The notes under the pieces are model-generated. The model saw only the letters and a list, made by a program, of their open reading frames with translations. It made no database searches and was not told where the DNA came from. 64,000 bases of DNA from Shewanella halifaxensis HAW-EB4 (GTDB lineage Bacteria > Pseudomonadota > Gammaproteobacteria > Enterobacterales > Shewanellaceae). Within the stretch, counting starts at the first letter, position 1. Each line of letters begins with the position of its first letter. Location: assembly GCF_000019185.1 (NCBI RefSeq), contig NC_010334.1:2170001-2234000 (forward strand). Direction: 5' to 3'. Below, piece after piece: positions 1 through 8,187 of this stretch. Position numbers and translations under genes: made by a program.

Positions 1-1
1 C

Positions 2-1330
2 ACAGATGCATCGCACCGCTTTGAACGTGGTGTTGACCCAGAACTTCAACAAAAAGTCATGGACCGCGCGAGTCGTTTGGTTCTCGATATTTGTGGCGGT
101 GAAGCGGGTCCAGTTGTTGAAGCTAAGTCTGAAGACAACTTACCGAAGCCAGTACATATCGTATTACGCCGAAGCAAACTAGATAAGACTCTAGGTCATC
201 ATATTGAAGACGCTGAAGTAAAAGAAATTCTAGAGTGTTTAGGTTTTAATGTTGAAGTGAGTGAAGGGCAGTGGAATGTCACCACCGCAACTTACCGTTT
301 TGACATGGCGATTGAAGAAGACTTGATTGAAGAAGTTGCCCGTATTTACGGATACAACAATATTCCTAATATTGCGCCAGTTGCGCAGTTAAGCATGTCT
401 GATCATAAAGAGTCTGATATCAGCCTTAAGCGTGTTCGCAGCATGCTGGTTGCTCGTGGTTTCCAAGAAGCGGTTACTTATAGCTTCGTCGACCCTAAGC
501 AGCAAGAGCTAATCCACCCAGGTGCAGAGGCGATGATTCTACCGAACCCAATTTCGGTTGAAATGTCAGCAATGCGTCTGTCTATGTTCACCGGTCTTTT
601 GACTGCGGTAGGTTACAACCAAAGCCGTCAACAAAACCGTGTAAGACTGTTTGAAACCGGTCTACGTTTTGTTCCGAATGAAACGGCTGAGTCAGGTGTG
701 TCACAGCAACCTATGCTTGCAGCCGTTATTGCCGGAAACCAAAATGATGAACATTGGTCAATGGAGTCAAAAACGGTTGATTTCTTCGACCTAAAAGGTG
801 ACTTAGAAGCGGTCATCGGTTTGACTGTTGCAGAAGCTGAATTTAGCTTCAGAGCGGCAAGCCACCCAGCGCTTCATCCGGGGCAATGTGCTGAAATCTT
901 AAGAGATGATCGCGTAATTGGCATCATAGGTACGGTTCATCCAAGCCTAGAGAAGCCATTTGGCCTAAACGGAAAGACAATTATTTTCGAGCTAGAATTA
1001 GACGCTTTATTGCATGCTAATTTGCCGCTAGCCCAGACTGTATCTAAGTTTCCAGCTAACCGCCGTGATATTGCTATCGTAATTGATGACGCTATTGCAG
1101 CAGATGATGTTGTAAAATTGATAAGAAAAGTTGGCGAAAATCAGTTGGTTGGCATAAACTTGTTCGATGTATACCGAGGTAAAGGTGTAGCGGAAGGCAA
1201 AAAGAGCCTTGCAATAGCACTCTTATTACAAGACAACGCTCGTACACTTGAAGAAAAAGAAATCGCAGAGATGGTCGACGTCGTGGTTTCTGCTCTGAAA
1301 GACGAGTTCAACGCATCGTTGAGGGACTAA
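2..1330 (+). CDS. pheT: Phenylalanyl-tRNA synthetase beta subunit (3' part)
   Basis: This is the C-terminal 442 codons of the beta chain of the cytoplasmic alpha2-beta2 enzyme that charges tRNA-Phe. The open frame runs off the left edge of the window; the first full codons read [16 protein letters not shown], a conserved PheT stretch. What remains covers the B5-type region (around [14 protein letters not shown]), the catalytic-like core domain ([12 protein letters not shown]) and the C-terminal FDX-ACB anticodon-binding domain ([14 protein letters not shown] through [10 protein letters not shown]). The full protein is about 795 residues in enterobacteria, so roughly the first 350 are outside the window. 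ihfA follows after 4 nt, the usual pheST-ihfA operon order. Identification is secure. Confidence 0.97.
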
Positions 1331-1334
1331 AAGT

Positions 1335-1631
1335 ATGGCACTTACCAAAGCCGAAATGGCAGAACATCTTTTTGAAACGCTAGGTATCAACAAGAGAGTA
1401 GCGAAAGAGATGGTAGAGACGTTTTTCGAAGAAATTCGTCAAGCTCTTGAAAGTGGTGAGCAGGTCAAGCTATCTGGCTTTGGCAACTTTGACCTGAGGG
1501 ACAAGAATCAAAGACCGGGAAGGAACCCAAAAACGGGAGAAGACATCCCAATTTCGGCACGTCGAGTAGTGACGTTCCGTCCGGGACAGAAACTCAAAAG
1601 CCGTGTCGAAGAGGCTAACGCAAAGAAGTAA
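1335..1631 (+). CDS. ihfA: Integration host factor alpha subunit
   Basis: IhfA is the alpha half of the IHF heterodimer, a nucleoid protein that bends DNA sharply at specific sites and helps in transcription, recombination and replication. The 98-residue product has the DNABII fold from end to end, beginning [14 protein letters not shown]. It carries the arm signature [12 protein letters not shown], including the conserved proline that intercalates into DNA. The length matches E. coli IhfA (99). The gene lies 4 nt after pheT, with GAGG inside the pheT tail as the likely ribosome binding site, so it is probably cotranscribed and translationally linked. A hairpin terminator follows. Confidence 0.97.
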
Positions 1632-1655
1632 TTGCTTTAGCATCATAATGAAGAG

Positions 1656-1679
1656 GCCACTCAATCGAGTGGCTTTTTC
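1656..1679 (+). terminator. Rho-independent terminator after ihfA
   Basis: A 7-bp perfect stem (GCCACTC at 1656-1662 with GAGTGGC at 1667-1673), a 4-nt loop and a run of five T form an intrinsic terminator for the pheT-ihfA transcript. The next gene starts 30 nt downstream. Confidence 0.85.
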
Positions 1680-1708
1680 TGTTTCCATTTGCTGTAGAGG
1701 TTTTATTC

Positions 1709-2647
1709 TTGTCTAGAAAGCCGAAATATTTTGACCGACGTTTTAGCTTTAGCCTGTTACACCCAAGATATTGGCTAACCTGGATCGCGATTTTAGTGTT
1801 GCTAATATTTGGTCTTATGCCTGCTTGGCTTAGAGACCCTATTGCCCGCACACTTGCTATACTTGTGATGAAAATTGCTAAGAAGCCGATTAATGTTGCA
1901 AGGGCAAATTTAACCACCTGCTTTCCTGAAAAGTCCCATGACGAGATTGAAGCGTTAGTAAAAGATAACGTTGAAAACTTTGTGATGATTTTATTGGCTC
2001 AATCTGAGCTACTTGCTAAATCTCGCGCGAATATGAGACGTCGTGTACAGCTGCATGGATTTGAGCATGTAGAAAAGGCACGTGCTGCAGGTCAGCCAGT
2101 GATTTTTATCATGCCGCACGTGTGGGGAATTGAGTATGCTGGTCTTAGGCTTAATCTTGACCTGCCTATGGTATCGATGGCAAAAGCCCATAAAAATGAT
2201 CTGTTTAACTGGTTCAATAATCGCATGAGAAGCTCCCAAGGCGGAAACATCTACATGCGTGAAGCAGGGATCAGAGCTTTGCTTTCGGAGTTAAAGCAAG
2301 GCAACAGCTTCTTTTATCTACCTGATGAAGATCTTGGTCGTGATAAGAGTGTGTTTGCGCCGTTTCTGGGGACCACTAAGGCAACCTTGCCCGTTGTTGG
2401 CCGTTTAGCTCAGGCGGGTAACGCACAAGTTATGCCGGTAAAGATTGGTTATGATCAAGTTAAGCGCCGTTTTGATCTAACGGTTATGCCTGCAATTGAT
2501 CCAGAGACGATGCAAGGTAAAGAGAATGAAGCTATCGCCTTAAACAAGGCGGTTGAGCAGGTTATTCTAGCTTACCCGGAGCAGTATATGTGGTTCTTAA
2601 AAGTGCTTAAGACTCGTCCAGAAGGTGAGCCATCGATCTATAAATAA
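1709..2647 (+). CDS. lpxM: Lipid A late acyltransferase (LpxL/LpxM family)
   Basis: This is a predicted inner-membrane acyltransferase that adds a secondary acyl chain to Kdo2-lipid IVA during lipopolysaccharide synthesis. The 312-residue product has an N-terminal membrane helix (WLTWIAILVLLIFGLMPAW, about residues 23-41). It has the family's catalytic H-x4-D/E motif as HVWGIE, preceded by IFIMP, and the block FYLPDEDLGRDKSVFAPF typical of the HtrB/MsbB family. The start is TTG, with AGAGG 8 nt upstream; no in-frame ATG is better placed. The family is certain. The choice of LpxM over LpxL rests on overall resemblance to MsbB-type sequences and is less sure. Confidence 0.85.
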   Translation: MSRKPKYFDRRFSFSLLHPRYWLTWIAILVLLIFGLMPAWLRDPIARTLAILVMKIAKKPINVARANLTTCFPEKSHDEIEALVKDNVENFVMILLAQSELLAKSRANMRRRVQLHGFEHVEKARAAGQPVIFIMPHVWGIEYAGLRLNLDLPMVSMAKAHKNDLFNWFNNRMRSSQGGNIYMREAGIRALLSELKQGNSFFYLPDEDLGRDKSVFAPFLGTTKATLPVVGRLAQAGNAQVMPVKIGYDQVKRRFDLTVMPAIDPETMQGKENEAIALNKAVEQVILAYPEQYMWFLKVLKTRPEGEPSIYK

Positions 2648-2710
2648 CCTAGTGAGCGAAAATCTATCGCTCGCTAATGGATTTTTACTGAATAGATGTT
2701 GCTCCACAAA

Positions 2711-2737
2711 AAAGCCGCAATGGATATTGCGGCTTTT
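2711..2737. terminator. Bidirectional terminator between lpxM and purC
   Basis: An AAAGCCGCAA arm (2711-2720) pairs with TTGCGGCTTT (2727-2736). A-rich and T-rich flanks give a U tract on either strand. It lies between the convergent lpxM and purC genes and can serve both. Confidence 0.85.
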
Positions 2738-2757
2738 CTATGGCAATTGTTTAGCGG

Positions 2758-3861
2758 CTAAACGATTAGCTGATATTCTTCGCGCAAGATATCGATGATC
2801 TCTTGCTTAGGGTTTTCGCTGATCTTGAGTTTGCTACCAATGACTTTTTCAGCAATCCCTACATAGGTATTAGAGATATCCATCATTACTGATTCAGGTA
2901 ACTTATTATCTCTAGCTAGCGCAAAACGCTCTTCCATACGGTTCTTGTTTAGCAAGATATCAGAGTCTGGGAAGTGGTTAAGCAGCCACTGTCTGAAGCC
3001 CTCTTTAGATTGCTCGATGATCTTGCCATCACGGTGCGATGAACCATCCCAAATACGTGAGCTATCAGGGGTGCCGACTTCATCCATATAGATGAGCTTT
3101 TCATTACCTGCAGCGTCGTTGACATAGCCAAATTCAAATTTGGTATCAACAAAAACCTGATCGTGTTCAGCGAGTGCGTCACTAATCACATCGAAGCCTT
3201 CTTTAAGCAGCTTTTCATAAAGATCAATGTCTGCAAGCTTAGTAAAGTTAAAACCTTCAACGTGGCGCTCAATATCGCTGCGAGAGACGTTAACGTCATC
3301 GGCTTCTGGTACGCCTTCCAGACCCGTTAATACGCCTTTTGTTGAAGGGGTGATTAATAGCTCTGGTAGCTTTTGATCTTTCTCTAAGCCTTCAGGGATT
3401 GTGATCCCACAAAACTCACGCTCACCTTTTGTGTATGAACGCCACATTGAACCGGTAATGTATTGACGTGCAATCGCTTCAATCATTACTGGACGTGCTT
3501 TTTGTACAATCCACACCAATGGGTGAGGGATGTCTAAGATATGGCTATCGGCAAGGCCTTTATCTTTGAAAAGTTTAAACCAATGGTTTGAGATAGCATT
3601 AAGTGCCGTACCTTTACCTGGAACGCCATTTAAGCCGTTCTCACCTTGCCATACACAATCAAATGCGGAGATGCGATCGCTGATGACCATAATGGCTAGC
3701 GGTGCATCGGCTGGCACATCGTAACCTTTATCTTTAATTAACCGAGCGCTATCTTCTTCGGTTAACCAGTAAACACTGCGGACCTTGCCTGAGTGAACAG
3801 GTTTATTGGTACGAATTGGGAGGTTGTCATTTACGACTAAAACTTTATCTGCAAGATTCAT
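2758..3861 (-). CDS. purC: Phosphoribosylaminoimidazole-succinocarboxamide synthase
   Basis: PurC (SAICAR synthase) joins aspartate to CAIR with ATP in de novo purine synthesis. The protein is 367 residues. That is the long form found in Vibrio and Shewanella and much longer than the 237-residue E. coli enzyme. Visible family blocks are HSGKVRSVYWL near the N-terminus, SDRISAFDCVW (ATP/CAIR site region), ITGSMWRSY and the acidic YMDEVGTPDSSRIWD. The open frame extends to a GTG at 3870, but the ATG at 3861 (MNLADKVLVVND) matches the family N-terminus and is preferred. It is a single-gene unit converging on lpxM. Confidence 0.95.
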   Translation of the reverse strand: MNLADKVLVVNDNLPIRTNKPVHSGKVRSVYWLTEEDSARLIKDKGYDVPADAPLAIMVISDRISAFDCVWQGENGLNGVPGKGTALNAISNHWFKLFKDKGLADSHILDIPHPLVWIVQKARPVMIEAIARQYITGSMWRSYTKGEREFCGITIPEGLEKDQKLPELLITPSTKGVLTGLEGVPEADDVNVSRSDIERHVEGFNFTKLADIDLYEKLLKEGFDVISDALAEHDQVFVDTKFEFGYVNDAAGNEKLIYMDEVGTPDSSRIWDGSSHRDGKIIEQSKEGFRQWLLNHFPDSDILLNKNRMEERFALARDNKLPESVMMDISNTYVGIAEKVIGSKLKISENPKQEIIDILREEYQLIV

Positions 3862-3904
3862 AGGGCACACTTTTATTATAGAGAAGCTTAATTTTAGTGG
3901 CGCG

Positions 3905-3913
3905 ATTGTACCA
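3905..3913 (-). promoter_or_regulatory. Candidate extended -10 of the purC promoter
   Basis: On the minus strand this reads TGGTACAAT: a TACAAT -10 hexamer with an upstream TG, the extended -10 pattern. It lies about 45 nt before the purC ATG. TTGC-type sequences upstream could act as a weak -35. No classical PurR box was seen. Assigned by eye only. Confidence 0.4.
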
Positions 3914-3954
3914 GAAGTTACCTATTGCAACACCCTAGCAATAAGGGTTTTACT

Positions 3955-3982
3955 CACTATAAAAACAGTGTTTTCTATAGTG
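3955..3982. repeat. 28-bp imperfect palindrome upstream of purC
   Basis: CACTATA-AAAAC (3955-3966) faces GTTTT-C-TATAGTG (3970-3982). The arms are complementary except for one extra C, around an AGT centre. It lies about 95 nt before the purC start, just upstream of the candidate promoter. It could be an operator or a hairpin. It is too AT-rich in the arms, and has no T-run, to be a convincing terminator. The rest of the purC-hisI gap shows no gene. Confidence 0.5.
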
Positions 3983-4068
3983 TAAAATAGCGGGCTAAAA
4001 AGGGGGATGAATTGAAATATTATGCTGTTGCGCGTTATTGCTACCGATTAATTATCGCCAAAGGTAAA

Positions 4069-4091
4069 GGGCGTAAACTTAGCTTACGCCC
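4069..4091 (-). terminator. Terminator of the his operon
   Basis: An 8-bp stem (GGGCGTAA at 4069-4076 with TTACGCCC at 4084-4091) and a 7-nt loop lie 10 nt past the hisI stop. On the minus strand a T-rich stretch (TTTACCTT) follows. It is the likely end of the hisLGDCBHAFI transcript. Confidence 0.7.
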
Positions 4092-4101
4092 GTCAATTCG
4101 G

Positions 4102-4743
4102 CTACTTGGTTTTATTGTGTCTTTTCATCAGATTTAAGTTGATATCTTGCATGCTTAAATCTTGATCTTCTAACAAAACCAGCAGGTGATAGATAAGATC
4201 CGATGCCTCATCTATCAGTTCAGGCTTGTCGTGAGTTGCTGCGGCTAATGCCGTTTCTAAGCCCTCTTCACCGACCTTTTGAGCGATACGTTTAGTGCCA
4301 CGTTCAAACAGGTGAGCGGTATAGCTCGACTCCGGGTCTTGGCCTTTACGTGATGCAATTAAGCCTGCCAAGTTATCGATAAAGCTATGCGCGTTACCGT
4401 CTTTCCAGCAACTCTCGGTGCCTTTGTGGCAAGTCGGTCCATTGGGAAGTACTTGTACTAGCAGGCTATCGTTGTCGCAGTCCATATTGATCGCTATTAA
4501 CTCAAGAGTGTTGCCAGAGGTTTCTCCCTTGGTCCAAAGTCTTTGCTTGCTGCGACTAAAAAAGGTTACCTGCTTAGTCGATAAGGTCTTATCTAATGCG
4601 GCTTTATCCATGTAGCCGAGCATCAGTACTTTACCCGTGAGGAAGTTTTGTACCACGGTAGGGATTAACCCCTCCGTTTTTTTCCAGTCCAATAGACCAA
4701 TAAGGTTGCTGTCTACCGGCTTTGATTGGTCAAGCTTAGTCAT
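4102..4743 (-). CDS. hisI: Bifunctional phosphoribosyl-AMP cyclohydrolase / phosphoribosyl-ATP pyrophosphatase
   Basis: HisIE catalyses steps 2 and 3 of histidine synthesis. The C-terminal HisE domain removes pyrophosphate from PR-ATP and the N-terminal HisI domain opens the purine ring of PR-AMP. The 213-residue protein shows the HisI zinc and metal residues in DWKKTEGLIPTVVQ, NTLELIAINMDCDNDSLL and GPTCHKGTESCW. It then shows the HisE helical domain (VGEEGLETALAA, EASDLIYHLLVLL). Length and fusion order match E. coli HisI. It is the last gene of the operon, 51 nt after hisF. Confidence 0.97.
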   Translation of the reverse strand: MTKLDQSKPVDSNLIGLLDWKKTEGLIPTVVQNFLTGKVLMLGYMDKAALDKTLSTKQVTFFSRSKQRLWTKGETSGNTLELIAINMDCDNDSLLVQVLPNGPTCHKGTESCWKDGNAHSFIDNLAGLIASRKGQDPESSYTAHLFERGTKRIAQKVGEEGLETALAAATHDKPELIDEASDLIYHLLVLLEDQDLSMQDINLNLMKRHNKTK

Positions 4744-4794
4744 ATTATGTCCCTAATTGGATAAACTCGTTTAATTAAATCTTTTAGATTTAGC

Positions 4795-5568
4795 CTAAAC
4801 GCGTACTGCAATCTGATTATCTTTAAGATACTGTTTTAACTCTTGGATATCGATGATCCCTTTATGAAATACACTTGCCGCGAGCGCCGCATCGACATTG
4901 GCTCGGCTAAATACATCCCTAAAGTGCGCCATGGTGCCGGCGCCACCCGATGCGATTAATGGCACATCGCAGATGCTACGTATCATCGACAGTTGCTTAA
5001 TGTCATAACCTTGCCTGACACCATCTTGGTTCATGACGTTGAGTACGATTTCGCCGCAGCCTTGTTTTTGCACCTCTTCAACCCAGTCTTGTGTATACCA
5101 CTGAGTGTCTTTGGTCGCCGCTTCGTCGCCAGTAAACTGCTTGACCCTATAGCTGTCGCTACTAGCGTCATAGTAGGAGTCGATACCGATGACGATGCAC
5201 TGGCGGCCAAATTCATCTTGCAGTCTGGCAATCAAGCTAGGGTCGGTTAATGCTGGTGAATTAATTGAAATTTTATCTGCGCCAAAGGCCAGCTTTTCCC
5301 GTGCTTGCTCTATGGTTCTGATCCCACCTGCAACACAAAAAGGGATATCTATTTTTTCGGCGACTCGGCTTATCCAAGATTTATCAATGACCCTATCATG
5401 TGCGCTGGCGGTGATGTCATAGAAGACTAATTCATCTGCACCTTCTTCAGCGTAGCGCTTAGCGAGCGGCACAATATCACCTACAATTTCATGGTTTCTA
5501 AATTGAACCCCTTTAACCACTTTACCCTCTTTGACATCGAGGCAAGGGACTATGCGTTTGGCCAACAT
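4795..5568 (-). CDS. hisF: Imidazole glycerol phosphate synthase, cyclase subunit
   Basis: HisF is a (beta/alpha)8-barrel that uses ammonia delivered by HisH to convert PRFAR to imidazole glycerol phosphate and AICAR. The 257-residue protein begins MLAKRIVPCLDVKEGKVVKG, with the catalytic Asp of the first barrel strand (CLDV). It has phosphate-binding loops in FCVAGGIRT and LIASGGAGT, and the second catalytic acid in VLNVMNQDG. The usual Asp in that motif appears as Asn next to Asp, in a family-typical position (NxMxxDG). The start overlaps the end of hisA by 19 nt, showing translational coupling. Confidence 0.97.
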   Translation of the reverse strand: MLAKRIVPCLDVKEGKVVKGVQFRNHEIVGDIVPLAKRYAEEGADELVFYDITASAHDRVIDKSWISRVAEKIDIPFCVAGGIRTIEQAREKLAFGADKISINSPALTDPSLIARLQDEFGRQCIVIGIDSYYDASSDSYRVKQFTGDEAATKDTQWYTQDWVEEVQKQGCGEIVLNVMNQDGVRQGYDIKQLSMIRSICDVPLIASGGAGTMAHFRDVFSRANVDAALAASVFHKGIIDIQELKQYLKDNQIAVRV

Positions 5569-6287
5569 GCAATCGCCTCCTTTACTGAAAACTGTTTAAT
5601 GAGTAAGGCTTTTCCGATGATGATGCCATCGGCGCCGCTATCTTTTACTGCATTGACATCGGCCAAGGTGGCGATGCCACCGGAGGCTTGCCACTGGATC
5701 TCTGGATAGCTAGCGGCAATTTCACGGTAAAGTTCGGTATTAGCGCCTTGCAGAGTACCATCACGACTAATATCAGTGACTAACGCATGTTTTAGGTCAA
5801 CCGTTTTGAACTCTTCAACCAGTGACTCAAGGCTCTTACCGCCCCCAGTTTGCCAGCCCGATACGGCGACAATTTTTTCGCCTTGCTCATTGATATTGAC
5901 ATCGAGTGCCAAGCAAATTGCTTCATTGCCATACTTTTCGAACCAGCTTTTTACAAGCTCAGGCTCCTTTACGGCCAATGAGCCGATAACAACACGGCTG
6001 ACACCAATTTCTAATAGCTCATTTAATTGGGCTTCGGTGCGAATTCCACCACCGACTTGAATGGGGGTATCTAGGTGATTAACCAGTTCAGAGATTAAGG
6101 CTGTTTGACGCTTAGTAGGATCTTTTGCTCCGGTTAAGTCGACGATATGCAGCAAGTTGGCCCCTTGGGCCTGATAAGATTTTAGTTGATCTAACGGACT
6201 CAAATTAAAGGTTGTTTGTTGTTCGTAATCACCTTGGTAGAGGCGAACGACTTGACCGTCGATAAGATCGATTGCAGGAATAATCAT
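5550..6287 (-). CDS. hisA: ProFAR isomerase (1-(5-phosphoribosyl)-5-[...]imidazole-4-carboxamide isomerase)
   Basis: HisA performs an Amadori rearrangement of ProFAR to PRFAR and is a (beta/alpha)8-barrel paralogous to HisF. The 245-residue product starts MIIPAIDLIDGQVVRLYQGD with the catalytic Asp in IPAIDLIDG. It has the second catalytic Asp in LVTDISRDGTL, and phosphate loops QVGGGIRT and QASGGIAT. The start codon overlaps the hisH stop (TAATG) and the end overlaps hisF by 19 nt, so hisH, hisA and hisF are tightly coupled. Confidence 0.97.
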   Translation of the reverse strand: MIIPAIDLIDGQVVRLYQGDYEQQTTFNLSPLDQLKSYQAQGANLLHIVDLTGAKDPTKRQTALISELVNHLDTPIQVGGGIRTEAQLNELLEIGVSRVVIGSLAVKEPELVKSWFEKYGNEAICLALDVNINEQGEKIVAVSGWQTGGGKSLESLVEEFKTVDLKHALVTDISRDGTLQGANTELYREIAASYPEIQWQASGGIATLADVNAVKDSGADGIIIGKALLIKQFSVKEAIACWPNA

Positions 6288-7003
6288 TACAGTGCCTCTA
6301 ATTGCTTTTTAGCAAGTTTACTCGCTTGTTGAGTGCTTGATTGGCCAAAGGTATTTCTGTCCATAGTGAGGAAGTTTGCCAATATCTTCGCGCCAACTTC
6401 AGCGCTTTTTTCCGGATGAAATTGCAGTCCAATAAAATTATCTTTTGCAATGGCCGCGCTAAAACACTCACCATGTTCGGCGGTGGCAATGGTGTAGTCG
6501 CTAATTGGCGCACGGTAGCTATGCACAAAGTAAACGTAGTTACCGGCAGTAATACCATCAAAAATAGGGTGACTCGAAGGCGTTATTTGATTCCAGCCCA
6601 TATGGGGCAGAGGTAAGCCCTGACTATCGAGTAGCTCGATATCCGTTGCAATAATATTTAGGCATTGGCAGTCATCGCTTTGTGTACCGCGCTCTTTCGA
6701 GGCGCGGGTCAGCATCTGCATGCCTAAACACACTCCGAGTACCGGTTGGGTGAGCGAAGTAATCACCTCTATCAAGCCTTTATCTTTGAGGGCAGTCATT
6801 GCTGCGCCAGCGGTACCGACACCGGGTAAAATGACGCGCTCGGCCGATTTAATTAGCTCAATGTCATCGCTAACAAACAGGTTTTCGCGCTCAATATCTG
6901 TCATCAAGCGTTCAAAGGCGTAGCGGACAGAACTTAAATTGGCGCAGCCAGTATCGATAATGACGGTATTACCGACTATGGCTGCTATATCTGTTTGGCT
7001 CAT
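6287..7003 (-). CDS. hisH: Imidazole glycerol phosphate synthase, glutamine amidotransferase subunit
   Basis: HisH hydrolyses glutamine and channels ammonia to HisF. It is a class I glutamine amidotransferase: nucleophile Cys in PVLGVCLGMQML, and His-Glu of the triad in GLQFHPEKS. The oxyanion-strand region is RVILPGVGTAGAA. The 238-residue length is somewhat more than E. coli HisH (196). There is extra sequence at the N-terminus (MSQTDIAAIVGN before VIIDTGCANL) and C-terminus, including a loose, basic tail after the last helix. An ATGA overlap joins it to hisB. Confidence 0.96.
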   Translation of the reverse strand: MSQTDIAAIVGNTVIIDTGCANLSSVRYAFERLMTDIERENLFVSDDIELIKSAERVILPGVGTAGAAMTALKDKGLIEVITSLTQPVLGVCLGMQMLTRASKERGTQSDDCQCLNIIATDIELLDSQGLPLPHMGWNQITPSSHPIFDGITAGNYVYFVHSYRAPISDYTIATAEHGECFSAAIAKDNFIGLQFHPEKSAEVGAKILANFLTMDRNTFGQSSTQQASKLAKKQLEAL

Positions 7004-8079
7004 AACACACCTTTACTTGAGGGAAGGCTATCTCCTTCAACTGCAACAGCTTGCCTTAGAGTCCGACCTAACACCTTATATAAACTTTCAACTTTGTGGT
7101 GGTCGTTATCGCCTTGAGTGCTGATGTGTAATGTACAGCGCAGACCATCGGCAAACGAGCGGAAGAAGTGCGGTACCATCTCGGTTGCCATTTGGCCAAC
7201 GAGTTCACGCTCAAACTCACCAGCGAACTTGATAAACGGGCGACCAGATAAGTCCAAAAGACAGGTTGCACTAGCCTCATCCATAGGAATAGCCTGCTCA
7301 AACGCATTGCCAAAACGGGCGATACCGCGTTTGTCACCGAGGGCTTGGCGCAGCGCATCACCGATAGCCAGTGCGGTATCTTCTACGCTGTGGTGGTCAT
7401 CGATCTCCAAGTCGCCATCAACCTTTACATCCATTTTAAAGTTGCCGTGAGTTGAGATCTGCTCAAGCATATGGTCGAAAAAGCCGATACCAGTGTTGAT
7501 CTCGCCTTTGTCATTTGAATCTAAATCGACGGTGACGCGAATATCGGTTTCTTTAGTGGTACGAGTAACGGTCGCACTGCGGTTCTTATTCAGAAGCTTG
7601 TCGGCAATGGCATTCCAGTTAAGGTTTTGAGGGTGATATTGCAAACCTAATATCCCCATCGAGTCGGCAAGACCTAAGTCGGTTTCACGGTCTCCTATGA
7701 CAGCAGACTGAGTAAAATCAATCTTGCCAGAAGTCAGGTAATCTTTAACTAGCCCAAGCTTAGGCTTACGGCAACTGCAGTTCTCATCATTAAAGTGAGG
7801 GCAGATAAGGACATCATCAAACAGCACGCCTTGGCTGTTTAAGATCTGCATCATCATATTTTGCGGTGCGTCGAAATCATCTCTTGGGAACGACGGCGTG
7901 CCAAGACCGTCTTGATTACTCACCATGACTAATCGATAACCGGCGTTTTGTAGTTTCAGTAGAGCAGGGATCACATTAGGCTCAAAAACAAGCTTGGCTA
8001 AGCTATCGACTTGCTTATCTGTCACTGGTTCTTCGATGAGGGTGCCATCACGGTCAATAAATAAAATTTTCTGCTTCAT
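7000..8079 (-). CDS. hisB: Bifunctional histidinol-phosphatase / imidazoleglycerol-phosphate dehydratase
   Basis: HisB catalyses two non-consecutive steps, IGP dehydration and histidinol-phosphate dephosphorylation. The N-terminal HAD phosphatase domain shows DRDGTLIEEP (nucleophile Asp), VSNQDG and the zinc loop CPHFNDENCSCRKPK. The C-terminal dehydratase domain shows GFFDHMLEQIS, DDHHSVEDTA and the closing DNDHHKVESLYKV, with its metal-binding histidines. The frame is open up to 8145, but the ATG at 8079 (MKQKILFIDRDG) has an AAAGG site upstream and fits the family. That gives 359 residues, against 355 in E. coli. The bifunctional fusion is typical of gammaproteobacteria. Confidence 0.96.
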   Translation of the reverse strand: MKQKILFIDRDGTLIEEPVTDKQVDSLAKLVFEPNVIPALLKLQNAGYRLVMVSNQDGLGTPSFPRDDFDAPQNMMMQILNSQGVLFDDVLICPHFNDENCSCRKPKLGLVKDYLTSGKIDFTQSAVIGDRETDLGLADSMGILGLQYHPQNLNWNAIADKLLNKNRSATVTRTTKETDIRVTVDLDSNDKGEINTGIGFFDHMLEQISTHGNFKMDVKVDGDLEIDDHHSVEDTALAIGDALRQALGDKRGIARFGNAFEQAIPMDEASATCLLDLSGRPFIKFAGEFERELVGQMATEMVPHFFRSFADGLRCTLHISTQGDNDHHKVESLYKVLGRTLRQAVAVEGDSLPSSKGVL

Positions 8080-8187
8080 AGCGGTTATACCTTTCAGATT
8101 CTGGCTTAACTGAGTTAAAACAAGGTTAAACAAGTCGAAACTCATTTAATACTCAGCCAAGCTATTGTTATTCTTTTAAACGTCAGC

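Noticed and set aside
2009..2239. Antisense reading frames lying inside lpxM and similar short frames inside most long genes
   Set aside because: They lie within well-supported genes, lack ribosome binding sites and show no family motifs; they are frame shadows.
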